Both the position numbers and the translations under genes were made by a program. A DNA stretch of 64,000 nucleotides from JAXDMK01 sp963765955 (GTDB lineage: Bacteria > Actinomycetota > Acidimicrobiia > Acidimicrobiales > AC-14): contig CAVXYA010000004.1 of NCBI GenBank assembly GCA_963765955.1, forward strand, positions 124,001 through 188,000, in the 5' to 3' direction. The notes beneath the pieces are model-generated. The model saw only the letters and a program-made list of their open reading frames with translations, ran no database searches and had not been told where the DNA came from. Shown here piece after piece: positions 28,472-37,153 of this stretch (the stretch's first letter is position 1; each line of letters begins with the position of its first letter).

Positions 28472-28503
28472 GAAGGCCTCGGGGTGACCACTCCGGGGCC
28501 TTC
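28472..28503 (+). terminator. Hairpin terminator after clpC
   Basis: Stem GAAGGCCTCGGGG against CTCCGGGGCCTTC with loop TGACCA and two G-T wobbles, 24 bases after the clpC stop. No T-run follows, as is common in high-GC actinobacteria. It overlaps the GTG proposed for the next gene, which argues for a later start of that gene. Confidence 0.5.
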
Positions 28504-29788
28504 GTCGCGCCATGGGGCCTGGGTGGCGGCTCGGGCGGTGCTGGCGTTGGCGGCGGTGGCCGTGCTGGCGGGGTGCGAGAGCGGTCGCCGGTCGGTCGTG
28601 GGTGGCGGGCGCGACATCCGGCAGGACGACGTCGCCGGCCGGCCGTGGCCCGAGCGGGTCACGCCCTCGGCGCAGTGGCCGGCGTCGATCGAGGGCACCG
28701 GCCTGCGCCTGACCCTGACCACCGGGGGGACCATCGTCGGCGCCCTGGGCCGCACCACCGTCGACATGGGCTCCGCCGACTCCGAGCGCCCGACCGGCGG
28801 CAAGGCCCTCGCCTTTCCCGGCGGGGAGCGGTGGTTCCCCCAGAAGCCGTTCCGCCTGGAGGCGGAGGGCGACCTCCCCTTCCGGCCGGCGACGGCCGGT
28901 GGCAGCCACGACACCGACGGGGCGTTCTCGCTGGAGGCGACGGGGCGGGCGGTGGCCGTGCGGGTCGGCTTGGAGGACCTGCTGACGGCGGCCGGCGGGC
29001 AGGTGGCGGTAAGCGGAGAGTTCGTCGCCTACGACGGCGCCCGCGTCGACCATCTCGTGGTGCCGGCCGGGACGACCGTGGTCGCGGCCTGTCCCGAGCC
29101 GTTCCCCGAGCCACCCGACTCCATCGCCCCGCCGATGCCGACGATCCCCTGCGGGCCGGGGAACGAGGAGCCGAGCGAGGTTTCCGGGGTTACCGTCGAC
29201 GCCGCCGCGGGCATGACCGTGCAGGCATCGGGCGACGGGGAGGCGGCGGTCGCGGGCGACGCCCGGGCGGCGGCCCTGGATCGGTCGTGGACGGGCCTGG
29301 TCGTCGCCCTGGAGGGTCGCCAGGTCAACGGCTCCGCCGCCTACGACGGCGGGCAGTGGTCGCTGACCGCGGGCACCGCCGACGCCCTCCAGCTCTGGGT
29401 CGACGTGTGGCCGGTGGCCGACACGGTCCTCGAGGCCCGCTCGTTCTCGACCGGCCCCGGGTTCTTCGACCGCAGCCCGCTGCTGCGAGTGGAGTGGGTG
29501 AACGTGGGCCACGCCACCAGCCAGATCCTGGAGGCGGAGGGCGTCGGGACGGGTGCGTCCGGGGTGGGCTTCGACCTGAACAAGACCCTGGGCCACGATG
29601 CCGGCCTCGGCGTCCGCCGGGGCGACCGGGTGCTCAACTTCGATGGCGGCGCTGACGTCGACTCCAACCTGGTCCCGGGCGGGGAGACCGACCGAGAGCT
29701 GTCCTACCGGCGGGCCGACCCCGCCACCCTCGTCCTGCGGGGCAACTTCCCCGAGGTGCAGCTGGAGCTGGCGGTGCCCGGGGTCTGA
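28484..29788 (+). CDS. Putative lipoprotein, unknown function
   Basis: Up to 434 residues. A hydrophobic N-terminal segment ends in the lipobox VLAGC (Cys about residue 31), so it is probably lipid-anchored outside the membrane. The body is Gly/Ala/Asp-rich with no motif I know; a Pro-rich, two-Cys loop (CPEPFPEPPDSIAPPMPTIP) lies near 205-225. The GTG at 28484 is inside a hairpin; GTG 28523 would still keep the whole signal. It is followed 21 bases later by another lipoprotein gene on the same strand. Confidence 0.6.
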   Translation: MTTPGPSSRHGAWVAARAVLALAAVAVLAGCESGRRSVVGGGRDIRQDDVAGRPWPERVTPSAQWPASIEGTGLRLTLTTGGTIVGALGRTTVDMGSADSERPTGGKALAFPGGERWFPQKPFRLEAEGDLPFRPATAGGSHDTDGAFSLEATGRAVAVRVGLEDLLTAAGGQVAVSGEFVAYDGARVDHLVVPAGTTVVAACPEPFPEPPDSIAPPMPTIPCGPGNEEPSEVSGVTVDAAAGMTVQASGDGEAAVAGDARAAALDRSWTGLVVALEGRQVNGSAAYDGGQWSLTAGTADALQLWVDVWPVADTVLEARSFSTGPGFFDRSPLLRVEWVNVGHATSQILEAEGVGTGASGVGFDLNKTLGHDAGLGVRRGDRVLNFDGGADVDSNLVPGGETDRELSYRRADPATLVLRGNFPEVQLELAVPGV

Positions 29789-29809
29789 CCCGGCCGGTAC
29801 GGTCGACGG

Positions 29810-30571
29810 ATGCGCCGCCGGATGTGGACAGCCGTGGTGGCCCTGGTCGTGGCTCTGGCGACGACCGGTTGCCAGGTCACCCTCTCGGCCGGGATCGACA
29901 TGGGTCCCGACGGCAAGGGCACCGTCCGGGCGGGGGTGGGCTTCGACGACGAGGCGCTGGCCGAGGTCGATGACCTGAGCACCGCCCTGCGGGCCGACGA
30001 CCTGCGCCAGGCCGGCTGGGAGGTGGCCGGCCCGGCCAAGGAGGACGACGGCCTCACCTGGCTACGGGTGTCCAGGAAGTTCGACGATCCCGAGGAGGCG
30101 ATGCGGGTGGCAGCCCAGCTCAGCGGCCCCGAGGGGCCGTTCCGGGACTTCCGGGTGACCCGGGAGAGCTCGCTGCTGCGCACGCAGACCTCGTTCTCGG
30201 GCGTCGTCGACCTGGGCCGCGGGCTGGTCGGGCTGAGCGACGCCGAGCTGCAGGCAGCGCTCGGCGACTTCGACCTCGGCCTTGACCTGGAGGGGCTGCG
30301 GCGGCGGTTCGGCGACACCCTCGGGGATCGGGTGCGGGTGCTGGTGTCGGCCAAGCTACCGGGAGACGTGGAGGCCAACACGCCGACCGTCGAGGGCGGC
30401 CGGGCGGTGTGGACACCAATGCTCGGAGAGCGAATCGAGCTGATCGCCAGCGGCCGCCTGACCCGCCTGGCGCCCCTGGTCTACGGATCTCTCGCCCTGG
30501 TCCTGGTGGCCGCCGGCCTGGCCGTCGTCGGCCTGCGGGCCCGCAAGCGCAGGAGGCAGGCCCGGCGGTAG
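29810..30571 (+). CDS. LppM-like lipoprotein with C-terminal membrane segment
   Basis: 253 residues. Lipobox TTGC (Cys21) after a short signal, a beta-rich domain beginning VTLSAGIDMGPDGKGTVRAG, and near the C-terminus one transmembrane helix (LVYGSLALVLVAAGLAVVGL) followed by RARKRRRQARR, which faces the cytoplasm. This arrangement matches the DUF3153/LppM family, in mycobacteria linked to the cell envelope. Specific function not known. Confidence 0.7.
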   Translation: MRRRMWTAVVALVVALATTGCQVTLSAGIDMGPDGKGTVRAGVGFDDEALAEVDDLSTALRADDLRQAGWEVAGPAKEDDGLTWLRVSRKFDDPEEAMRVAAQLSGPEGPFRDFRVTRESSLLRTQTSFSGVVDLGRGLVGLSDAELQAALGDFDLGLDLEGLRRRFGDTLGDRVRVLVSAKLPGDVEANTPTVEGGRAVWTPMLGERIELIASGRLTRLAPLVYGSLALVLVAAGLAVVGLRARKRRRQARR

Positions 30572-30580
30572 CTTCGGTCC

Positions 30581-30775
30581 ATGTGCCGGAGCATCAAGAC
30601 CCTGCGAACCCAAGAGACGGTCACGCCCGAGGAGGTGGAGGCCGCCGCGCTCCAGTTCGTGCGCAAGATCAGCGGCTTCCGCCAGCCGTCGAAGGCCAAC
30701 ACCGAGGCCTTCGAGCGGGCCGTCCAGGAGATCACCGCCACCAGCGACCGCCTGCTGGCCGCCGTGCGCCGGTAG
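30581..30775 (+). CDS. DUF2277 family small protein
   Basis: 64 residues: MCRSIKTLRTQETVTPEEVE, then ALQFVRKISGFRQPSKANTE and a C-terminal helix. This is the characteristic sequence of DUF2277, a compact family widespread in actinobacteria with an N-terminal MCRxIKxL. No function has been established. It starts ten bases after the lipoprotein stop and is probably in the same transcript. Confidence 0.85.
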   Translation: MCRSIKTLRTQETVTPEEVEAAALQFVRKISGFRQPSKANTEAFERAVQEITATSDRLLAAVRR

Positions 30776-30827
30776 CGCGGGCGGCCGGTAGCAGGGCGGC
30801 GGTCGGGGCGCACGGCAGCGCAGGGGC

Positions 30828-31556
30828 GTGGTCATGGCCGGGAGGCGGACTGTGCCGGCCGCCGCCGCTGCCGCCGACGCCGCGGGCGGAGCGGGCGCCG
30901 GGCTCGGCCTGCCCGGGCTGGGAGTGCTCCTGGCGGCCATGGAGGCCGGCGTCCCCATCCCCGTCCCGTCCGACCTGGTCGTGCTCGTGCTCGGGGAACG
31001 CACGGCGGCGGGCACGGTTCCCCTGTGGGCGGCCGTCGTCCTCCTGGAGGTGGTGGCGCTGGTGGGCACGGGCGCCCTCCTGCTGGCCAGCCGGGGACCG
31101 GGCCGGGCCCTGATCGCTCGTCTGGGTCCCCGCATCGGCCTCACCGCCGAGCGGCTGGGGACGGCCACCGCCCTGGTCGAGCGACGGGGGGGCGCCGCCC
31201 TCGCCGTCGGCCGGGCCACGCCGGGCCTGCGGACGGTGACGGTGCTGGCCGCCGGCAGCTCGGGGGTGCCCGTGGCCCGGGCCCTGCCCGCCCTGGTCCT
31301 GGGCAGCAGCGTCTTCCTCCAGCTCCACCTGGTGCTCGGCTACGCCCTCGGGCCGGTGGCGCGGGACGCCCTCGAAGCGGCCAAGGGACCGGCCATCGCC
31401 GTCCTCGTCCTGGTCGCCCTGGCCGGGATCGCCCTGTGGGTCCGTCGCCGGGGGCGCCGCCGGGGCCTCCAGGCATCCGCCGAGGCGTGCTGCCCGGCCT
31501 GCCTGGCCCTCGGCCTCCTCGTCCCGAGAGTGGCGGGTCTGGAGGACCTGGCGTGA
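30828..31556 (+). CDS. DedA-family membrane protein
   Basis: 242 residues with four or five hydrophobic segments. The DedA/SNARE-associated pattern is present: AAMEAGVPIPVPSDLVVLV (E-x-G-x-P-x-P) early, and GRATPGLRTVTVLAAGSSG (the GR-x-x-P-x-x-R element). Members transport polyprenyl-phosphate or other lipids across the membrane. The N-terminal 20 residues are Ala-rich and could be over-extended (GTG 30828 or ATG 30834). Ends with a two-Cys motif CCPAC. Followed by a palindromic repeat. Confidence 0.75.
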   Translation: MVMAGRRTVPAAAAAADAAGGAGAGLGLPGLGVLLAAMEAGVPIPVPSDLVVLVLGERTAAGTVPLWAAVVLLEVVALVGTGALLLASRGPGRALIARLGPRIGLTAERLGTATALVERRGGAALAVGRATPGLRTVTVLAAGSSGVPVARALPALVLGSSVFLQLHLVLGYALGPVARDALEAAKGPAIAVLVLVALAGIALWVRRRGRRRGLQASAEACCPACLALGLLVPRVAGLEDLA

Positions 31557-31568
31557 CCACCCCAACCC

Positions 31569-31647
31569 GAACCGGTGACAGTTCGGGGCGCCCTGGCGCC
31601 CAGAGGCGTCACCAGTTCGTGGCCGGCCGGGAACTGGTGACAGTTCC
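31569..31647. repeat. Palindromic element, copy 2 (GAACTGGTGAC family) plus half-element
   Basis: GAACCGGTGAC (31569-31579) and GTCACCAGTTC (31608-31618) enclose a GGCGCC-CT-GGCGCC core: 50 bases, the same length and design as 16985-17034. Twelve bases later GGAACTG-GTGA-CAGTTCC (31630-31647) repeats the arm sequence as a small hairpin of its own. The element fills the gap between the DedA gene and radA. Confidence 0.8.
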
Positions 31648-31694
31648 GGGCGTGATCATCGTGGCTGTCTCACCCCCTGCCTAGCCTGCGATCC

Positions 31695-33098
31695 ATGGGC
31701 AGGGTGCGGACGATCTACAAGTGCTTCGAGTGCGGGGCGGAGGCGGTCAAGTGGGCCGGGCGGTGTCCCGGGTGCGGCGGCTGGAACTCCTTGCACGAGG
31801 AGATGGCGCCGCCGCCCGGCGCCGGCGGATCGGGCGGCGCAGCCCACGCTCGCGCCCGGCCGCCCCGCCTCACGCCGCCGCCCAGCGCCATGCCGATCGG
31901 CGAGGTCGACGTGGCCGCGTGGATGCCGCGGTCCACCGGCATCCCCGAGCTCGACCGGGTGCTGGGCGGCGGCCTGGTCCCCGGCTCGGTCACCCTGATC
32001 GGCGGCGAGCCGGGCATCGGCAAGTCCACCCTGCTCCTCCAGGCCTTGGCGGCCATGGCCGGGTCGGCCCAGCGGGGCCTGCTCGTGTCGGCCGAGGAGT
32101 CGGCCCAGCAGGTGCGCATGCGGGCCGAGCGGCTCGACGCCCTCCATCCCCGCCTGTGGCTCCTGGCCGAGACCGAGCTGCCGGCGATCCTCACCGCCCT
32201 CGACGAGGTGGCCCCGGCGGTGCTGGTGGTCGACTCCATCCAGACCGTCTTCGACCCCGACTTGGCCTCCGCCCCCGGCACCGTCACCCAGGTGCGGGAG
32301 TGCACCCACCGGCTGGTGCGGGTGGCCAAGGAGCGCGACCTGGCCATCGTGGTCGTCGGCCACGTCACCAAGGATGGCGGCCTGGCCGGCCCCCGGGTGC
32401 TCGAGCACGTCGTCGACACCGTGCTGTCGTTCGAGGGCGAGCGCCACCACGCCCTCCGCCTGCTGCGGGCCACCAAGCACCGCTTCGGGTCCACCAACGA
32501 GCTGGGCCTGTTCGAGATGACGGGCCGGGGCCTGGAGGGCGTGCCCGACGCCGGCGCCCTCTTCCTCGCCGACCGGCGCCCCGGGGTTCCCGGCTCCGTG
32601 GTCGTGCCCACGCTCGAGGGCCAGCGACCGCTGCTGGTCGAGCTGCAGGCCCTGGTGGCGGCCACGCCCTCCACCGTCCCCAACCCCCGCCGGTCGGCCC
32701 AGGGCGTCGACGGAGGCCGCCTGGCCCTCCTCCTGGCCGTGCTCGAACGCGAGCTGGGCCTCAAGCTCGCCGCCACCGACGTGTTCGCCCTGGCGGTGGG
32801 GGGCGTCCGGGTGGTGGAGCCGGGTGCCGACCTCGGCCTGGCCCTGGCGGTGGCCTCCTCCGCCTACAACCGGCCGCTGCCCGACGACCTGGTGGCCTGC
32901 GGCGAGATCGGCCTCGGCGGGGAGCTGCGCCTGGTCGGCCAGACCCCCCGACGCCTGGCCGAGGCGGCCCGCCTGGGCTTCACCACCGCGGTGGTGCCGG
33001 CCTCGGCTCCGGAGGCACCGCCCGGGGTGCGGGTCATCCGGGCCGCCACCCTGGCCGAGGCCATCGCCCGGGTGGGCCTGGGCGGCAACGCCCCTTGA
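31695..33098 (+). CDS. radA: DNA repair protein RadA
   Basis: RecA-like branch-migration ATPase in recombinational repair. 467 residues: N-terminal C4 zinc finger (YKCFECGAEAVKWAGRCPGCGGW), Walker A GEPGIGKS near residue 104, the RadA-specific KxRFG motif (KHRFGSTNELGLFEM) near 255, and a Lon-like C-terminal domain. Followed by disA, the usual radA-disA order, where DisA scans DNA and interacts with RadA in Bacillus. Confidence 0.96.
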   Translation: MGRVRTIYKCFECGAEAVKWAGRCPGCGGWNSLHEEMAPPPGAGGSGGAAHARARPPRLTPPPSAMPIGEVDVAAWMPRSTGIPELDRVLGGGLVPGSVTLIGGEPGIGKSTLLLQALAAMAGSAQRGLLVSAEESAQQVRMRAERLDALHPRLWLLAETELPAILTALDEVAPAVLVVDSIQTVFDPDLASAPGTVTQVRECTHRLVRVAKERDLAIVVVGHVTKDGGLAGPRVLEHVVDTVLSFEGERHHALRLLRATKHRFGSTNELGLFEMTGRGLEGVPDAGALFLADRRPGVPGSVVVPTLEGQRPLLVELQALVAATPSTVPNPRRSAQGVDGGRLALLLAVLERELGLKLAATDVFALAVGGVRVVEPGADLGLALAVASSAYNRPLPDDLVACGEIGLGGELRLVGQTPRRLAEAARLGFTTAVVPASAPEAPPGVRVIRAATLAEAIARVGLGGNAP

Positions 33099-33104
33099 GG
33101 AAGG

Positions 33105-33132
33105 TTTGGGCAGGTAGATCAACCAGTAGAAT
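33105..33132 (+). promoter_or_regulatory. Possible promoter for disA
   Basis: TTTGGG (33105-33110), 16 bases, TAGAAT (33127-33132), about 34 bases upstream of the disA GTG in a short gap after radA. A ten-codon reading frame (ATG 33131 to TGA 33163) lies between and may be only chance. Confidence 0.35.
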
Positions 33133-33165
33133 GTCCCGTGTGAGCGGAAGGTCGGGGGCCTGAGG

Positions 33166-34239
33166 GTGCCCGCTCGGCGCGACGTCGCCCTGATCGACGC
33201 GTTGGCCATGGTCGCTCCCGGAACACCGCTGCGCGACGGCCTCGACCGCATCCTCCAGGGCAGCCGGGGGGCGCTCATCGTCGTCGGCGACGGGCCCGAC
33301 GTGCTCGCCATCTGCTCCGGCGGCTTCCTGCTCGACGCCGAGTTCAGCCCTCAACGACTCTCCGAGCTGGCCAAGATGGACGGGGCCATCATCCTCGCCT
33401 CCGACGCCAGCCGCATCGCCCGGGCCAACGTCCACCTCGTCCCCAACCCCAACGTCCCAACGTCGGAGACCGGCACCCGCCACCGCACCGCCGAGAGGGT
33501 GGCCCGCTCCATCCACGTGCCGGTGATCTCGGTGTCGGAGGACATGTCGGTGATCGCCGTCTACCACGGCACCACCAAGCACCCACTGGAGCTCACCACC
33601 CGCCTCCTCAACCGGGCCAACCAGGCCCTGCAGACCCTCGAGCGCTACAAGAACCGCCTCGACGCGGTGTCGGGCTCGCTCTCCGCCCTGGAGGTGGAGG
33701 ACCTGGTCACGGTGCGCGACGTGGTCACCGTCCTGCAACGCACGGAGATGGTGCGACGCATCGCCGAGGAGATCCACGGCTACATCCTCGAGCTGGGCAC
33801 CGACGGCCGCCTCATCCGCCTCCAGCTGGAGGAGCTGCTGGGCGGGGTGGAGGACGACCGGCGCCTGGTGATCAAGGACTACTTCCACGCCGACCAGGGC
33901 TGGCACCTGGCCGACGCCATGGAGGGACTGGCCGACCTCACCACCGAGGACCTGCTCGACCTCAAGTCGGTCACCGCCGTGCTTCACCTGTCGGGCACCG
34001 GTGCCGAGCTCGACGCCGGCCTCCAGCCCAAGGGCTTCCGGCTGCTCCACAAGATCCCCCGCCTCCCGGAGGCCATCGTCGAGCGCATCGTGGAGCGCTT
34101 CGGCACCCTGCCCAAGATCCTGCGGGCCACGGTCGACGATCTCGACGAGGTCGAGGGCGTGGGCGAGAGCCGGGCCCGGGCCATCCAGGAAGGCCTTTCC
34201 CGCCTGGCCGAGAGCAGCGTTCTCGACCGCTACGGGTGA
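33166..34239 (+). CDS. disA: DNA integrity scanning protein DisA (diadenylate cyclase)
   Basis: Makes cyclic di-AMP from two ATP and pauses at branched DNA. 357 residues from GTG 33166. The DAC domain has the active-site DGA (in MDGAIILASD, near 71) and RHR (GTRHRTAERVA, near 105); a helical linker follows, and a C-terminal helix-hairpin-helix domain (VDDLDEVEGVGESRARAI) binds DNA. All catalytic residues are present. No c-di-AMP phosphodiesterase is in the window. Confidence 0.96.
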   Translation: MPARRDVALIDALAMVAPGTPLRDGLDRILQGSRGALIVVGDGPDVLAICSGGFLLDAEFSPQRLSELAKMDGAIILASDASRIARANVHLVPNPNVPTSETGTRHRTAERVARSIHVPVISVSEDMSVIAVYHGTTKHPLELTTRLLNRANQALQTLERYKNRLDAVSGSLSALEVEDLVTVRDVVTVLQRTEMVRRIAEEIHGYILELGTDGRLIRLQLEELLGGVEDDRRLVIKDYFHADQGWHLADAMEGLADLTTEDLLDLKSVTAVLHLSGTGAELDAGLQPKGFRLLHKIPRLPEAIVERIVERFGTLPKILRATVDDLDEVEGVGESRARAIQEGLSRLAESSVLDRYG

Positions 34240-34335
34240 GAGTCAGCCCACTGTGAGCGACCAGTTGGTGTAGAGGCCCGATTCCTGGCACTCTGGAGAG
34301 GTCCCCACCAGCGCTTTTCCTCCCCTGGGAGCAGT

Positions 34336-34815
34336 ATGCCCTTCGATGTAGGTGACAAGGTCGTCTACCCCCACCACGGGGCGGCGGTCATCGAGCGGCG
34401 GGAACGCCGGGATGCATTCGGAGCCGATCGGGAGTATCTCGTCCTCCGGTTGGCCTACGGCGACCTGACCCTCATGGTGCCGGCGGACAACACCGAAGAG
34501 GTCGGTCTGCGCGAGGTCATCAACGACGAAGAGGTCGAGGAGGTCTTCGCCGTCCTTCGCAAGAAGGAGGCGCGGATGCCCACCAACTGGTCACGGCGGT
34601 TCAAGAACCACGTCGAGAAGCTGAAGTCGGGCGACATCTACCAGGTCGCCGAGGTGGTCCGGAACCTGTCGATCCGGGAGAAGGACAAGGGCCTCTCGGC
34701 GGGCGAGAAGCGCATGCTCACCAAGGCCCGCCAGATCCTGGTGTCCGAGCTCACCTTCGCCCTCAGCGTCACCGAGGAAGAGGCCGAGGCCAAGCTCGAC
34801 GAGGCGCTCCCGTAG
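34336..34815 (+). CDS. carD: CarD-family transcriptional regulator
   Basis: RNA-polymerase-binding protein that stabilises open promoter complexes at rRNA and other promoters. 159 residues with the N-terminal RID/Tudor-like domain (FDVGDKVVYPHHGAAVIE) and the helical C-terminal DNA-binding part (KEARMPTNWSRRFKNHVEKL, with the conserved Trp). ATG 34336 has GGGAGCAG in front. Often essential in actinobacteria. Terminator-like hairpins follow. Confidence 0.96.
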   Translation: MPFDVGDKVVYPHHGAAVIERRERRDAFGADREYLVLRLAYGDLTLMVPADNTEEVGLREVINDEEVEEVFAVLRKKEARMPTNWSRRFKNHVEKLKSGDIYQVAEVVRNLSIREKDKGLSAGEKRMLTKARQILVSELTFALSVTEEEAEAKLDEALP

Positions 34816-34829
34816 CACGCCCGCCGGCT

Positions 34830-34871
34830 CCGGGGCGAGGAAACCCCGGCCCCGGCCCGTCCCGACGGGCC
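34830..34871 (+). terminator. Two adjacent hairpins after carD
   Basis: CCGGGG-N8-CCCCGG (34830-34849) is followed at once by GGCCCGT-CCCG-ACGGGCC (34854-34871), a perfect 7-base stem with a 4-base loop. They start 15 bases after the carD stop. No T-run, but tandem GC hairpins are plausible terminators here. Confidence 0.5.
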
Positions 34872-35015
34872 ACCTCGAAGTCCGGAGGACGCGCCCAGCC
34901 CCTCCCGCGCAGCGCAGTCGCTCCGAAGTCGGCGCGCGTCAACGCCCAGGGACACCCCCGCTCGACGTCGGCCCGACCCAAGGCGACGGGCACGGACGGT
35001 CCCGGCGGTGAGCAG

Positions 35016-35759
35016 GTGGAGGGGCGCCAGGCGGTGGCCGAGCTCCTCCGGGCGGGTCGGCGCAAGGTCTACGACGTGTGGATGGCGGAGGGCGTCGACC
35101 AGTCCCCGATCCTCGTGGAGATCATCGCCGAAGCCGAGCGGCGACGCGTGCCCATCCGCCACACGTCCCGGGCCGCCCTCGACCGCGAGGCCGCCACCGA
35201 GGCCCCCCAGGGCGTCCTGGCCCACGCCGCCCCCCTCCCCGAGGCCGACTTCGACGAGCTGTGCCGGCCCCCGGACCCGGACGCTCCCCGACCGTTCGTC
35301 CTGGCCCTCGACGGGGTCACCGACCCGCAGAACGTCGGTGCCCTCCTGCGCAGCGCCGACGGGGCGGGGGCCACCGGCGCGGTGGTCCCCCGGCGGCGGG
35401 CGGCCCACGTCACCCCGGCGGTGACGAAGGCGGCGGCGGGGGCGGTGGAGCACGTGCCTATCGCCCTGGTGGCGGGCCTGCCCTCGGCCCTGGCCCGGGC
35501 CAAGGAGCTGGGCTGCTGGGTCGTGGGCCTGGCCGACGACGGCGACACCAGCCTGTTCGACCTCGGGCTGGCCGGCGAGCCGCTGCTGCTGGTCGTGGGG
35601 TCGGAGGGCGACGGCCTCTCCCGCCTGGCCCGCCAGCGGTGCGACGTGGTGGTGTCGATCCCCATGGCCGGCACCCTGCCGTCGCTCAACGTGGCCGCCG
35701 CGGGCACGCTCGCCCTCTACGAGGTGGCCCGCCGGCGGGCCCAGAACGGTAGCGGCTGA
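35016..35759 (+). CDS. rlmB: SpoU/TrmH-type 23S rRNA 2'-O-ribose methyltransferase (RlmB-like)
   Basis: Uses SAM to methylate a ribose in 23S rRNA (G2251 in E. coli for RlmB). 247 residues from GTG 35016: VEGRQAVAELL substrate-binding N-domain, then SPOUT knot motifs ALDGVTDPQNVGALLRSAD, VVGSEGDGLSRL and IPMAGTLPSLNVAAAGTLALYE (cut for length). The frame stays open upstream to 34816 with a basic, low-complexity stretch like the N-terminal tail of actinobacterial homologues, but it has no standard start codon. Confidence 0.88.
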   Translation: MEGRQAVAELLRAGRRKVYDVWMAEGVDQSPILVEIIAEAERRRVPIRHTSRAALDREAATEAPQGVLAHAAPLPEADFDELCRPPDPDAPRPFVLALDGVTDPQNVGALLRSADGAGATGAVVPRRRAAHVTPAVTKAAAGAVEHVPIALVAGLPSALARAKELGCWVVGLADDGDTSLFDLGLAGEPLLLVVGSEGDGLSRLARQRCDVVVSIPMAGTLPSLNVAAAGTLALYEVARRRAQNGSG

Positions 35760-35775
35760 ATTTCGGCTCCAGCCA

Positions 35776-35804
35776 TTGAAATGTTCACCTCGGCGTAAGA
35801 CAAT
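35776..35804 (+). promoter_or_regulatory. Promoter for the sigma factor gene at 35860
   Basis: TTGAAA (35776-35781), a 17-base spacer and GACAAT (35799-35804): a good housekeeping-type promoter in an otherwise GC-rich gap. It leaves a leader of roughly 50 bases before the TTG start at 35860. Confidence 0.55.
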
Positions 35805-35859
35805 CGTCACTCGGAGCACCCGACATCGCAGCCCGCGTCGCAGCCACCCAGGGAGCAGC

Positions 35860-36525
35860 TTGCCCTTCCTCCGCACCACCAGCCTTCCCAGCACCGCCGA
35901 GGTCCCCGACGACATGCTGGTCGACCGGTGCCACCTGGGGGAGGAGGAGGCCCTCAACCTGCTGCTCGAGCGCTACCGGCGCTTCGCCCGGTCCAAGGCC
36001 CGCGGCTACTTCATCGCCGGCGGCGACCTCGACGACCTCGAGCAGGAGGGGATGATCGGCCTGTTCAAGGCCGTCCGCGACTACCGGCCGGAACGGGAGG
36101 CGTCGTTCCGGGCCTTCGCCGAGCTGTGCATCACCCGCCAGATCATCACCGCCATCAAGACCGCCACCCGCCAGAAGCACCGTCCCCTCAACCAGTACGT
36201 GTCGCTGTGGGGACTGCGCCTGGTCGACGACCCCGGCGAGCGCCTGGTCGACGAGCTGCCCCACCACCAGGTGCCCGACCCGGCCGACGAGCTGGTGTCG
36301 TCGGAGGACCTGGCCGACATGCAGGCGTCGCTGGCCCGCATGCTTTCGGAGCTCGAGGTCGACGTCCTCCACCTCTACGTCGAAGGACGCTCGTACCAGG
36401 AGATCGGAGCGCAGCTCGGCCGGCACGTGAAGTCGATCGACAACGCCCTCCAGCGCATCAAGCGCAAGGTGGAGGGCCACCTGGCGGCCCGGGCCGCGCC
36501 CGATCGGTCGCCCGCCCTGGTCTGA
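35860..36525 (+). CDS. RNA polymerase sigma factor of the SigH (sigma-30)/sigma-70 group
   Basis: 221 residues from TTG 35860 (GGGAGCAGC upstream). Region 2: LLERYRRFARSKARGYFIAGGDLDDLEQEGMIGLFKAVRDYRPE (cut), with the melting-type stretch FRAFAELCITRQIITAIKTA and RQKHRPLN; region 4: VEGRSYQEIGAQLGRHVKSIDNALQRIKRK helix-turn-helix. These resemble Bacillus SigH-like sigma factors (YFIAGGDxxDLxQEGMIGL). No anti-sigma gene is adjacent. The target regulon is unknown. Confidence 0.85.
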   Translation: MPFLRTTSLPSTAEVPDDMLVDRCHLGEEEALNLLLERYRRFARSKARGYFIAGGDLDDLEQEGMIGLFKAVRDYRPEREASFRAFAELCITRQIITAIKTATRQKHRPLNQYVSLWGLRLVDDPGERLVDELPHHQVPDPADELVSSEDLADMQASLARMLSELEVDVLHLYVEGRSYQEIGAQLGRHVKSIDNALQRIKRKVEGHLAARAAPDRSPALV

Positions 36526-36531
36526 CTCTCG

Positions 36532-36605
36532 AGCCGGTGGTCGGATTCGAACCGACGGCCTGACGATTACAAGTCGCCTGCGCTACCGGACTGCGCCACA
36601 CCGGC
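36532..36605 (-). tRNA. tRNA-Thr (TGT anticodon)
   Basis: On the minus strand: acceptor GCCGGTG pairs with CACCGGC, D-stem GCGC/GCGC, anticodon stem GGCGA/TCGTC with loop CTTGTAA (anticodon TGT, reads ACA), T-stem GTCGG/CCGAC with loop TTCGAAT. The CCA end is not encoded. It is convergent with the sigma gene, six bases after its stop. Confidence 0.95.
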
Positions 36606-36751
36606 GTGACCACCCAGGCTACCGAAGCCCGGCGGGGGCATCCCCGATTAGCCTGAGCCCGTGCCGAACGCGCCAGGGCCGCCGAGGAGCGTGGAGCGAC
36701 CGTCGGTGGCCCCACCTCGGACGACGCCGAGGGGCCACACCGGGGGGATCC

Positions 36752-37045
36752 TTGAACTTCGACCTCCCGGAGGGCAGCCTGACACCAATGGCACTCTCCG
36801 ACCGCGACCGGGCGATCCTCGACTTCGAGCGCACCTGGTGGAAGGAGCCGGGCTCCAAGGAGGCCGCCATCCGGCAGCGGTTCGCCCTCTCCCCGACCCG
36901 CTACTACCAGGTGCTCGGCGTCCTGCTCACCTCGCCGGAAGCCGTCACCTATGACCCGCTCGTCGTCCGTCGCCTGCGCCGCCTGCGCGTCGACCGCCGG
37001 CGGGCCCGCATCGAGGGTCCTCCGGCCGAGCGCCGCAGCCGGTGA
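36752..37045 (+). CDS. DUF3263 family protein
   Basis: Up to 97 residues from TTG 36752, or 85 from ATG 36788. Family sequence: LSDRDRAILDFERTWWKEPG, then EAAIRQRFALSPTRYYQVLG (helix-turn-helix-like) and a basic end RLRRLRVDRRRAR. This actinobacterial family is regularly next to a LytR C-terminal-domain gene, as here. DNA binding is a guess from the basic helices. Confidence 0.85.
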   Translation: MNFDLPEGSLTPMALSDRDRAILDFERTWWKEPGSKEAAIRQRFALSPTRYYQVLGVLLTSPEAVTYDPLVVRRLRRLRVDRRRARIEGPPAERRSR

Positions 37046-37153
37046 CGGGGCGGGCCTGGCGGGGCCGCGCCGGCGACGCCTCAGGGCCGAGGTAGCCGTG
37101 GCCCGTCTCCCCGAATGCCAGTCCGCCGACTGGCACCGTGCCGGGCGCCGGGC

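Noticed and set aside
36661..36954. Plus-strand frame overlapping the DUF3263 gene
   Set aside because: Out of frame with the conserved DUF3263 sequence and rich in Pro/Arg; a shadow.
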